Below, piece after piece: positions 1 through 8,473 of a stretch of 15,210 nt of DNA. This DNA comes from Stereocaulon alpinum. Taxonomy: Eukaryota > Ascomycota > Lecanoromycetes > Lecanorales > Stereocaulaceae. The stretch is taken from the NCBI GenBank assembly GCA_018257865.1, contig JAEUBA010000261.1, positions 1-15,210 of the forward strand, read 5' to 3'. Both the position numbers and the translations under genes were made by a program. Position 1 is the first letter of the stretch; every line of letters starts with the position of its first letter. Below the pieces are notes generated by a model. It was not told where the DNA came from. It searched no databases and saw only the letters and a list, made by a program, of their open reading frames with translations.

Positions 1-2426
1 CTCGCTAGATTAGCTCCGTAGAGGCCGTATAGAAGCTATTATTATTCGGTATAGGTATAATAAAGCCTTATATAGAGCGCTTATAGATCTATCTACTAGA
101 TTAATAATATATCCTATTTAATCTAGGCGAAGATAAGGCTATAAATAATACTACTAAGTAGAAGCTTATAGATAATAAAAAGCTATATAGAACTACCTTA
201 ACTAAGTACTTTAAGATAAATTAGATCGCTAAGGAAGCCCTTAATTAAGGCTAGCTACTACCTTTTAGGAAGAAGAATAGTAGGTAGCTTATAGTTAAAA
301 AGAACCCGCTAGATTACCTATATACTAACTTTCTAGAGTATTTCACTTAGATTAAGTAATCTAAGCGGTAGAAGGTTTATAAAAAAGGCGAAGCCCTTAG
401 GCGTATATACTTTATTAGCCTTAAAAGTAAGGATTTATATTATTTACGACTACTCCTATATTATTATAAGGGTACTATATCTTTTAATAACCTACGTATA
501 ATTAATAGCTGCGTAATAGAATAGAAAGAAGCCTATATAGAGCTTAGGCTAACTAAAAATAATAAGTATACTAACGAGATCTTAGATAAGGGTAAGGACT
601 TTTAGGGGGGTTATAGACTATAGAGCCTATTTATTATAGTATTACTTAAGCTCTAACTAATAGATGCTTTAGTATTATAGGATAAATATAAAGAGTATAT
701 ATTATCTAATTATATATATATCTTATAATAGGAATTTCGGACGCTTTAGATACTAGCTAGTAAAGAGACTATATATACTAAATAGTATATACTCTACCTT
801 ATTAATAGTTAGTTAGAATATACCTCTACTCTAAAGCGTATAGAGGATCTAGCTTAATATAATCTACTAATTCCTACTATTAACTTTAATAATATAAGCG
901 ATATTCTAAATTAGCTCTTACGCGAAGAGATATCTTATAATATTAGCCCTAAGGATATTAAGTTCTTATAGAGTAAGCTTAATCCTAATTAAAGCTACGC
1001 TATTAACCGGATTATAGATACTATTAATATGAATACGGATAATAAGTATAGAGCCCCTAGTACCCTATTCTTTCTTAACGGCGCTAGGGGTACTAGTAAG
1101 ACCTTTATCAAGAATATTATAATAAAGAAAGTACGCCTTAAACGAAAAGTAGCTTTAGCTATAGTATCCTTAGGTATAGTAGTAATACTCCTCTAAAGTA
1201 GCTATACTACCTACTCCTAATTTAAGATACTACTAGATTCGGACGCTACTTCTTTATACGGGATTAAGAAAGGGACGAACCTTACGGAGCTTATAAAGCG
1301 AGCTTAGGTAATCTTTTAGGATAAGTCGCCTATATAGAGTAGGTATAATATAGAGGCTATAAGCTGAAGCCTTTAAGATATCTATAGTAATAAGGGGGCG
1401 TAGTTTAGGGGTAAGGTTATCTACTTCTACGGTAATTTTTAATAAACCCTACTAGTAGTAACTAGCGGATTTAGTAGTTAGGTTATTAATACCTATATAT
1501 AATAGGCTGAGTTCTAGTAGGATACTATATAATTAGACCTAACTATTAATAAATAACTTAATAATCCTAATCTTACTAATTCTATACGTACTAATATAAG
1601 GGCTTTTGCTATTAATCTTCTTAAGATTAGGAACGGGTCTAGTATTTAGAAGAGCTCTACTACTAAGGAAGACGTAGTACCTTAGGCTTATAGCTACGTT
1701 CCTAAAAACGCTATTAATAAGTTAATTAATAAGGTATACCTAAACCTATATTACCTAGGTACGGTAGATAGAGAGTATCTATCTTAAAGAGCTATTCTTA
1801 CTATTACGAATAAGGATATTACTAAGATTAATAGTAAGCTTATAACGTAGATACCTAGCGAGCTTACTATATACTAAAGCGTTAATTAGGCTATTTCTAA
1901 AGAAGATAAGGACCTCTTTCCGACTAAATATTTTAATATATTTTATAAGGCCTCGCTACCGCCCTATAAGCTCTATATTAAACTAGGTGTTTTAGTTATA
2001 TTACTTAGAAACCTAAATCCGCTATAGCTTTATAACGGGACTCAGCTCTAGGTTATATAGTATAGTAAGTATATCTTTAAAGGTAAGATTATAGGCGGTA
2101 TATATAATAGCGAGAAGGTAATACTCTTTAAGACGCTATTATAGTCTAAGGAAAATAATAAGAGGATCCCTACGCCCTTTATATATAAGTAATATCTAGT
2201 CTACCTAGTATTTATAATAATAATAAATAAGTCCTAGGGGTAATCTATAAAGTTCGTAGGTATTAACCTATAGTCACGGCCGGCTTTTAGTTATAGTTAG
2301 CTCTATATATCGCTTTTATAGGTTATAAAGCAGGCGAATCTGTATATTATTAGGCCGGATAGTTATAAATATACGAATAACCGATTAATAAAGAATATAG
2401 TATATACTTAGGTGCTATTGCCTAAT
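1..2426 (+). pseudogene. Helitron RepHel protein, Pif1-like helicase domain, RIP-degraded
   Basis: In the intact family this C-terminal domain is the SF1B helicase that unwinds DNA during rolling-circle transposition. All recognisable motifs lie in one frame (codons starting at multiples of 3) with no frameshift over more than 2 kb. They are: a conserved pre-helicase block near 195-640 (TLTKYF, then LYYLRLLLYYYKG); Walker A at 1077-1106, now NGARGTSKTF where the family has G-x-G-GTGKTF; Walker B near 1302-1334, now DKSP where the family has DEAP; the GDFRQ-LPVV motif at 1431-1460, now GNF-stop-stop-TLLVV; and the C-terminal TINKSQGQ-like motif at 2220-2246 followed by LYIS at 2301-2312. Dozens of TAG/TAA codons interrupt it. 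The Walker A changes GGG to AGG and GGT to AGT both follow a T, so both are TG-to-TA changes. The N-terminal Rep domain is off the left edge. Not functional. Confidence 0.85.
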
Positions 2427-2447
2427 TAATAGCCTTAGTAAAAATAG

Positions 2448-2479
2448 TAAAAATCTGGATTTTTATAGGTATTCTCTAG
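2448..2479 (+). other. Helitron 3' terminus: hairpin plus CTAG
   Basis: Bases 2448-2455 (taaaaatc) are perfectly complementary to 2458-2465 (gattttta). The physical hairpin is about 7 bp with a CTGG loop. Ten bases later comes CTAG (2476-2479), matching the Helitron consensus CTRR, and then T. The hairpin is the family's transposition terminator signal. Homology to Copia copy B starts exactly at 2480, so the boundary is fixed independently. Confidence 0.88.
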
Positions 2480-4160
2480 TAATATATATAAAATATAATA
2501 GGAGCTTACTATAAATAACGAATTTAACTCCCTTATAACTAATAATACTTAGATATTAACGTTACCCCTAAATAGTTAGAAAGTTCTTAGGGGTAGATAG
2601 GTCTATACCTTAAAATATAGCCCTAAGGGGGAAATTATACGCTATAAGGTATATTAAGTTATTTAAGGCTTTAAGTAATAAAAAGGCCTTAACTATAATA
2701 AAACTTTCGCCTTAGTAGTTAAATCTATAAGCTATAAGGCTATATTTATAATTACCGCCGCTATAGATTAAGACCTAAAGTAGATAGACGTTAAAATAGT
2801 ATTCCTCTATAAGGATATAGAAGAGGAGATCTTTATAGAATAGCCTAAAGGCTTTATTTAAGGGGAAGTAAAAGTTTACTATCTAAATAAGGCTTTATAC
2901 AGCCTAAAATAATCCCCCTAAGTATAGTATAATACCTTCGCTAGCTTTATAAACGCTAAATTAGGCGTCGTCTTATTAGAAGCTAACTTAAGTATATTTA
3001 TTAACCCTAAAGATAGGACGCTGATTACCCTATATATAGATAATTTACTAATTATAGGCCTTAGTAAGGAAGCTATTTAAAGGGTTAAAGATACCCTTAA
3101 CTATTAATTCTATATAATAGATCTTAGGCTATATAGCTATTACTTAGGGATAATAGTTACCTAAAACCGCTAATAATAAACGCTACGACTAGGCTAAAAG
3201 GCCTATATTAAGAAAGTACTTCGGGACTTTAGCCTTTAGGAATATAAAGAAACTACGACCCCTATAGAGATAACTTACTATCTTAAAAAAGCCCTTAATA
3301 GTTTCTAAGCTAACGCCTAAGACCGCCTACTATATTAGAAGGCTATTAGGTCGCTAATATATATAATACTAAGGACTTAACCTAATATTATATACCCTAT
3401 ATTAGTAGTTAGTTACTATAGTATAAACCTAACGTAAGCTTATTAAGGAGTAGTTAAACGAATCTTCTAATATCTTAAGTTAATAACTAAATACTAATTA
3501 ACCTTTTTAGGATTAATTTAGGTACTTATAGGCTATACTAACTTTAATTAGGCGGGAGACCGTAATACGCGCTAATCCACCTTAGGTTATATCTTTAATA
3601 TAGGTAGTAGGGCTATTAGCTAGTTATTTAAGTAATAACCTATTATAGCCCTTTCTACCTATAAGGCTAAATATATTAGTTAGACCTTAGTATCTAAGGA
3701 AGCGGTATAGCTTTAAAACCTACTAAGGTAGCTTAAGCCTAGTAGCTAAAAACCTTAAGTAGTAATTATCTATAAGGATAATTAAGGCGCGATCGCCCTT
3801 ATAAAGAATCCGGAATTCTATACTTATAGTAAGTATATTAATATACGCTACTACTTTATTTAGGAGTAAGTTATAAATAGTATAATAGACCTCTACTATA
3901 TACCTACTAAGTATTAAGTTACTAATAGGCTTACTAAACCTCTCTATAAAGATAAATTTATAAAGTTCCGTAATAATTTAGGCTTAGAATATATTACTTA
4001 AGATAGAGCTTTAGTAGGAGTAACTACTTAGATTTAGTAGGAGTACCCCTAAGGATCGCGCGCGAATACGACTCTATTAAGGTAACTATACTTAGATTAT
4101 CCCTAAAGCTATTATTATACCTTATAATATCTATTAGCCCTATATACTACCTAACTAATT
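2480..4160 (+). pseudogene. Copia pol: reverse transcriptase and RNase H, RIP-degraded
   Basis: The intact protein copies element RNA into DNA (RT) and removes the RNA strand (RNase H). The RT core is in codons starting at multiples of 3. It begins near 2600 and includes the block RYKV...GFK...KGLNYNKTFA (about 2640-2715). The first catalytic Asp lies in IDVKIVFLY (2784-2810), followed by EEEIFIEQPKGF-type sequence. The active site at 3033-3044 is now YIDN where Copia has YVDD; GAT became AAT after a T. RNase H has the Copia block AGDRNTR near 3550-3570 (usually DWAGDRDTRKST) and KEAVQL/LLRQLKPS near 3697-3745. The C-terminal block with PTK and LTKPLYK lies near 3903-3955. Many TAG/TAA stops are present. 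The frame appears to run past the LTR boundary. Inactive. Confidence 0.87.
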
Positions 4161-4528
4161 ATTAGTAGGAAATTAGTATATATAAGATAATTATTAGAAT
4201 AAAAATTTAAATAACTATATTTTACTATTTTTCTAGAAAGTTTTGGTGGTAGTAGTAAAAGATAAGCTCTACTATCCTACTAAATACTAAGTATTTAGGG
4301 TAAAAAGTAGTTATAACTAGCGTATAGTAAATTAGTTGTTTTAGTAGATTATAATTTAATATATCTAGTATTTAGCGTACTATATTTAAGTAGGAGTATT
4401 AAAATTCGAGTGTTCGATATCCTAAGGCTTAGTTATTAATAACTAAGGCTTAGCCCTAACCCTTATATATATCTCGCACAGTCGCACTTAGCTAGAGAAT
4501 CAAGTATTCTACCTATTACATTTTAACA
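4083..4528 (+). repeat. 3' LTR of Copia copy A (446 bp)
   Basis: Matches, in opposite orientation, the LTRs at 9405-9850 (also 446 bp) and 9852-10328. It begins TAACTATAC (the expected TG end reads TA, as RIP would produce) and ends TTTTAACA, retaining the canonical CA. The last ~140 bp keep several CA/TG dinucleotides that the LTR at 5372-5503 has mostly lost. It contains a perfect 20-bp palindrome at 4428-4447. A TATA-like TATATTTAAG at 4381-4390 aligns with TGTTTAAG in the better preserved LTR, so it may be a product of RIP, not a real promoter element. Confidence 0.88.
4428..4447. repeat. 20-bp perfect palindrome in the LTR
   Basis: CTTAGTTATTAATAACTAAG is self-complementary over all 20 bases. 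It recurs at 5453-5472 and 9486-9505 in the other LTRs and is broken in the lightly mutated LTR (TTATTAATGCTAAGG, near 9934-9952). Confidence 0.85.
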
Positions 4529-5371
4529 ACTATTCTAAGGGTATATAATTAGTATTAATATAGTTAAGAGGTAACTTATTAAATTAGATTAGGTCCTAAA
4601 GAAGGTACTAGAAGTACTTATATTTAAAGCGGTAGTATACTTAGGTAATAGTATTTATATACTAGATAGGGTTTAGATTAGTAGTAAATAGTATTAAGTT
4701 AGAAGATAAAGAAGATAATAAATTTCTAGCTATACTAATAGTAGATATCTTATAGATATCTCCTAAGGATTTCGACCTTAGTATTCTAGCAGCTAAGGTA
4801 ATACTAGCCTCTAACTTATTAAGAAAGGTAGCGGGGGATACTAGCCTTTAATAATAGCTAGGGATACTAGCCTTTAACTTATTAAGAAAGAAAAGAATTA
4901 AGGGGTTAGGACTTAGCCCCCCTAGTAATTAATAATTAATCGCTTTCTAAGCGTCTAAAAAGTCTTATTTTTAATATAAAATTCGATAATTCTACTTATA
5001 TAGGTTAGTATTCTTACTATAGAAGCTAGATATCGCTTTTAGGGGCTTAGCTTTAGAGTTTATAAATACCTATTAAGGTATACTAGAAGGGATTACTTAG
5101 TAGTACTTATTAGCGTACTTTTCGATAGTAATAACCTTAGAAAGAATAGAATAGCTAGGAATTCTTAGCCTCCTCTTTTTAGTTAATTATTATTACTATA
5201 AGTTAATCTTATAGTATAAAGATTAAAGAGTTATTACCTTAGACTAAGTATTAGAGGTTTAGTATATATATACGTAGCTTACGTTAGAGAGGATTTAGTA
5301 ACTATTTAAGAGGAATATAATTCTAAAAGAAGAGCTATTCTAGCGATACCTAGCGTATTAGGCTTATAACC
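4529..5371 (-). mobile_element. Ty1/Copia copy C, 5' internal region (leader and gag N-terminus)
   Basis: Read on the minus strand this runs from a primer-binding site next to an LTR (right end) toward gag (left end), where copy A interrupts it. Bases 4529-4975 match 14764-15210 in the same orientation. There the sequence continues directly into the gag/pol of copy B, which shows that this is the 5' internal part of the family. Minus-strand frames through about 5230-4650 can be read with stops that are mainly TAG/TAA, consistent with an N-terminal gag segment, but I recognise no domain. It carries a 26-bp direct repeat (4802-4827 and 4865-4890) with a partial third unit at 4839. Coding extent is inferred. 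Confidence 0.72.
5353..5371 (-). other. Copia primer-binding site (half initiator-Met tRNA type)
   Basis: Immediately inside the LTR end (5372), the minus strand reads GGTTATAAGCCTAATACGC. The first part matches GGTTATGAGCCC, the complement of the initiator-Met anticodon loop and stem (GGGCUCAUAACC), with two transitions of the RIP type. Priming from a cleaved half-tRNA at the anticodon loop is the known Copia mode, as opposed to the 3' end of an intact tRNA. Position, strand and sequence all agree. Confidence 0.78.
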
Positions 5372-5503
5372 TATTAAAATATAATAGGTAGAATACTTAA
5401 TTCTCTAGCTAAGTGCGACTATACGAGATATATATAAGGGTTAGGACTAAGCCTTAGTTATTAATAACTAAGCCTTAGGATATCGAATACCCGAATTTCA
5501 ATA
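5372..5503 (-). repeat. Truncated 5' LTR of Copia copy C (about 132 bp)
   Basis: Matches the 3'-terminal part of the LTR (compare 9405-9536) in minus orientation, then homology stops abruptly near 5503. The U3 side, roughly 310 bp, is missing. It contains the 20-bp LTR palindrome at 5453-5472. The LTR end abuts the primer-binding site directly, so this is the 5' LTR of the element continuing at 5371. The break lies about 17 bases downstream of the position equivalent to the TATA-like box of copy A's LTR. Confidence 0.82.
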
Positions 5504-5646
5504 GTCTACGTCCTAGTACTTAATAAAGGGTATATAGCCCTTCTAATTATTAATCCTATTAGGGATCGGGGTAGCTGTAATAAGAATATAGAACTATACC
5601 TAAAGCTATTTAATAGTTATTAAAGTCTTATTACTAATCTACTTAA
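5504..5646. other. Unassigned AT-rich sequence
   Basis: Short RIP-affected stretch between the truncated LTR and the 75-bp tandem repeat. No motif, repeat or reading frame that I recognise. Confidence 0.5.
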
Positions 5647-5796
5647 TAATATATATCTTATCTAATATAATAAAACTAAATATATAATCTAGGCGGTCTA
5701 GCTACTAAGGGTTAAGATTATTAATATATATCTTATCTAATATAATAAAACTAAATATATAGTCTAGGCGGTCTAGCTACTAAGGGTTAAGATTAT
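5647..5796. repeat. 75-bp tandem duplication (two units plus a short third start)
   Basis: Units 5647-5721 and 5722-5796 are almost identical (one clear difference, AATCTAGG against AGTCTAGG), and TAATATAT of a third unit starts at 5797. The length is a multiple of three, but no product is recognisable. The near identity between units suggests the duplication is young relative to the RIP, or was formed from already mutated sequence. Confidence 0.9.
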
Positions 5797-6204
5797 TAAT
5801 ATATTAGTCTAATTCTATTTTAGTCTTATAATACTTATTTACTCGCTACTTCTTTTACTAGTTTAGGCTATAGCGCTTAGTAAATATACTATAGGAACTA
5901 ACTATAATTATAGATATATTTCTTATACTACTATCAAATATTAGAAGTTAGCGATAAAGCCGTCCTTTTATAATCTTTTCGCTAGTAATAGGGTTATAGC
6001 GCTGAGTATTACTATAGTATTTATAGATTAAAAAGACCCTTAGAGCTATAAGCTCCACCTGTGTTATCTACTAGTTAATTAATTTCTTCGGTATTAAAAT
6101 CAGAGTTAGTTTAGCGGCGATAGTCGGTACTTACGGTATCTTTATTATATAATTAATATACTAGGAGGTAGTTAGCTAAAGGCTGCGAGCTTAGAAGCTT
6201 ATTA

Positions 6205-6247
6205 CGGAAGGCTATAGTAGTATACTATAGTATATTAAAGCCTTCCG
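6205..6247. repeat. Short inverted repeat (9-bp arms)
   Basis: CGGAAGGCT at 6205-6213 pairs with AGCCTTCCG at 6239-6247. The 25-base interior is itself nearly palindromic (tatagtagtatactata). It lies where the minus-strand SNF2-like frame is lost. The right arm with its flank (aaagccttccgcag, 6237-6250) also occurs at 9344-9357. Confidence 0.6.
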
Positions 6248-7006
6248 CAGATAGTTAGAGCACCTACTAATATTAGGAAATATATAACTACCTATATCTT
6301 ACTAATTCCTATTATATCCGCTAGTAGATACCCGTTAAGTGCTGGTTTCTAATCTATAAAGTTAGTAATCGCCTTTACCGCTACTAGTTACCAGAATTAT
6401 ATCTTTATTAATAGAGATATCTAGTTAGTCCTAAAGATCGTATTCTCACCGTCCTAAGGAATAGATAGTAATTTATATACTTCTTTAAGGTCCTTACGCT
6501 GGAATAATATATTATCTATCTATATTTATTATTAGTTATAGACTGTCTTTATAGCCTCTATAAACTCTAGAATTAAGATTAGATCCTCCTTAAGATCCTA
6601 TATAATCTTAAGGAGGAACTAAGACTATTCTTCTATAGCGAGCTTATTTAAGTTACTAGTATATTTATATCTTAAGCGTAAATTAGTTAGATTACCTTAG
6701 TTACTAATAACCTTACTAATTATCTAAGCCTTCTAATAGCGGCTTATAATATTAAAGGATTCTCTATTATTCTTAACGTATATTTTTTCGCCGTTAGTTA
6801 AGGCTTAGTCTTTAGTAAATAGTCCCTTATTAGTATCTAAGAAACCTAAAAGCTGCTAGTTACATTTTATATTATCTTTAGGAGGGAATTCGATATTTAT
6901 ATCTCTAATATAGAATTACTCAGCTATAGGGTCTATAGAAGTAAAGATAGTAGGAGGATTAATATTAATAGTAGGACGAGCGGGAGGATTATTATCTATT
7001 ATTAGG

Positions 7007-7126
7007 TCTTCCCTACCTAACTTTATAGTATCTTTCCTACCTAACTTTATAGTATCTTCCCTACCTAACTTTATAGTATCTTCCCTACCTAACTTTATAG
7101 TATCTTCCCTACCTAACTTTATAATA
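7007..7126 (-). repeat. 24-bp coding minisatellite, five units
   Basis: Five head-to-tail 24-bp units start at 7007, 7031, 7055, 7079 and 7103. Each equals eight codons on the minus strand, EDTIKLGR in most units (KDTIKLGR or KDIIKLGR in two). The array is exactly in the frame of the surrounding degenerate ORF. The units are nearly identical, differing at one or two bases. The array is unlikely to be CRISPR because there are no spacers. Confidence 0.9.
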
Positions 7127-7646
7127 TCTTTTTTCCTTAATAGTACTATATTAAACTCTAGATACTTAATAAGTGCCTAGATACGGATATATATCTTATA
7201 TTTAGATAGGTTTATTTAATAAAATAACCCTTTAATACTTATAGTATTCGCTTCGCGTATTTTAAAGAGTATTAATATATAATAGTTAATATTATCCTAC
7301 TAAGACTTATTTAGTTAGCGATATAAGAACTTATCTTAACCTAGGCGTTCTCCGCTTAGTAGGTAATATTCTATATAGTCTAGTCTAACCCCGCGCAGCC
7401 TATAAGATCCTTCTACTTATATACGTTCTTATTATAGGAAGATATATTAATTCGTATATTTATTAAAGAAGGGTTTAAATCTATTTAATTTAATAAATAT
7501 CTTAAACTCTTATATATCTTTAAAGCCTAGTTCTTATCTTAATTTAGCTACTAAACGTAGCTTTAAGAGCTTATTATTAGCCCCTCTAATTTCGGAGGGT
7601 ATCTTATAGATACCTATAATAGGCTTCTATAATTACGATAGATAGT

Positions 7647-7865
7647 AGCTACTATAGCCTTTAGTTAATAAGTACGTCTAAGAGTTAGTTAGCTACTATA
7701 GCCTTTAGTTAATACGTCTAAGTATTAGTTAGCTACTATAATATAGCCTTTAGTTAATATATCTAAGTATTAGTTAACTACTATACTATAGCCTTTAGTT
7801 AATACGTCTAAGAGTTAGTTAGCTACTATACTATAGCCTTTAGTTAATATATCTAAGAGTTAGTT
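7647..7865. repeat. About 45-bp minisatellite, five units
   Basis: Units run 7647-7690 (44), 7691-7730 (40), 7731-7775 (45), 7776-7820 (45) and 7821-7865 (45). Each contains TATAGCCTTTAGTTAATA followed by TCTAAG-A/T-TTAGTT. The full unit is 15 codons; the two shorter units together (84) restore the frame. On the minus strand a unit can be read as about LLDILTKGY with one stop. The array sits just upstream of the SNF2-like frame and may be its N-terminal repeat or leader. Confidence 0.87.
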
Positions 7866-7910
7866 TAAAGTAGGAATAAGATAGAAGGTAAAAGAATTCT
7901 AGGGACTTAC
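7853..7910 (-). other. Possible spliceosomal intron (58 nt)
   Basis: On the minus strand GTAAGT (7910-7905) is followed 58 nt later by an acceptor CTTAG. A branch-like CTAAC lies just upstream of the acceptor. Size and signals suit a filamentous-fungal intron. However, CTAAC...TTAG recurs in the adjacent 45-bp repeats, and RIP enriches TA-rich motifs, so chance is a real alternative. Confidence 0.3.
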
Positions 7911-8473
7911 TAGTACGAAAGAAGCGGGGAAGTTATTATAAAGTAAATAATAGCAGATATAAACGAGCACGTTATTTAAGTACCGAAATTTAAAGATATT
8001 AGTAAAGTATACCTTATCTATAGGCGGAATCTAACCCGCCGTTCTATAAGCGATAGATAAGTAATATACTAATTAACTTAATTAATACGTAATAGTCCCC
8101 TAGTAATATAGACTACTACTACCTTCCTACTATATAATCCTATTAACCGTTAATATATAAGCTTATTTTAGAATACCCTAATTCTAGACCTTTATAACCT
8201 ATCTAGCGTAGACCTAACCTATAAATAGACCCTCTTAGTCGCGTAGCGTAAGTCTAATAATATTAGGAGTATTATTACTTACCTAAGCTATAATAGTAAT
8301 AAGATTACTAGCTCTAAGACGTCGTTAAGAGGTAGGGAAGTTATTTAGAGTATCTATAAATAAAGTATTAGCTTATATAATTAGATTAGAGCTTACTCTT
8401 TATAAATAAAATCGGCAGTATTCTAAGATATAGTAGTAGAATAGGCTTAACAGCTAAACTTTCCTAGCACTAC
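7911..8473. other. Unassigned RIP-affected sequence upstream of the SNF2-like frame
   Basis: No domain, repeat or terminus recognised on either strand. Some minus-strand stretches (about 8100-7920) have few stops and could be 5' exons or leader of the degenerate gene, but I cannot support a product. Confidence 0.4.

Larger units (their letters stand above)
1..2479 (+). mobile_element. Helitron, 3' portion (5' end outside window)
   Basis: This is the right-hand part of a rolling-circle Helitron. A degenerate Pif1-type helicase reading frame fills nearly all of it. The right end has the class hallmarks: a short hairpin (2448-2465), 10 intervening bases, then CTAG (2476-2479) followed by a host T (2480). 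The sequence to the right is Copia reverse-transcriptase sequence. The related Copia copy B has the same flank without the insertion (junction at 11933/11934), where the target reads A then T, as expected for Helitron insertion between A and T. The Rep (HUH) domain and the 5' TC terminus are not in the window. Autonomous origin is inferred from the helicase domain. Confidence 0.88.
2480..4528 (+). mobile_element. Ty1/Copia retrotransposon copy A, 3' half
   Basis: Plus-strand Copia element comprising the RT and RNase H part of pol and the 3' LTR. Its 5' half (gag, protease, integrase, 5' LTR) is displaced left of the window by the Helitron inserted at 2479/2480. It is closely related to copy B, which runs in the opposite orientation at 9852-15210. 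The right end is the AACA terminus at 4525-4528. The next five bases, ACTAT (4529-4533), should be one target-site duplication, with its partner off the left edge. It sits inside Copia copy C, whose uninterrupted counterpart appears at 14764 onward. Confidence 0.87.
5840..7646 (-). pseudogene. Degenerate SNF2-like ATPase/helicase-type protein (low-copy gene or element ORF)
   Basis: A minus-strand frame (plus-strand triplets starting at 1 mod 3) is coherent from about 7640 down to about 6260, broken mainly by TAG/TAA. Near its end, at 6294-6326, it reads LLADIIGISKI; restoring TG/CA changes would give the SNF2-family motif I pattern LLAD-x-MG-x-GKT. It is preceded by a QLVAVKAI-like stretch that resembles the Q-motif side of SNF2 ATPases. 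Upstream is a charged 8-residue repeat, EDTIKLGR, x5 (7007-7126), and an unrecognised 170-residue segment. Downstream of motif I the frame changes and helicase motifs II-VI were not found, so the gene may be truncated or contain introns. SNF2 assignment rests on one motif. It could be a fungal Helitron/Starship-type cargo gene or an ordinary gene caught by RIP. Not functional. Confidence 0.45.

Noticed and set aside
4381..4390. TATA box in the LTR
   Set aside because: The preserved LTR has TGTTTAAG at the aligned place, so the TATA form may have been produced by RIP. Not called as a promoter.
7007..7865. CRISPR-like arrays
   Set aside because: The repeats are contiguous 24-bp and 45-bp tandem units without unique spacers and are in-frame with a degenerate ORF in a eukaryotic setting.
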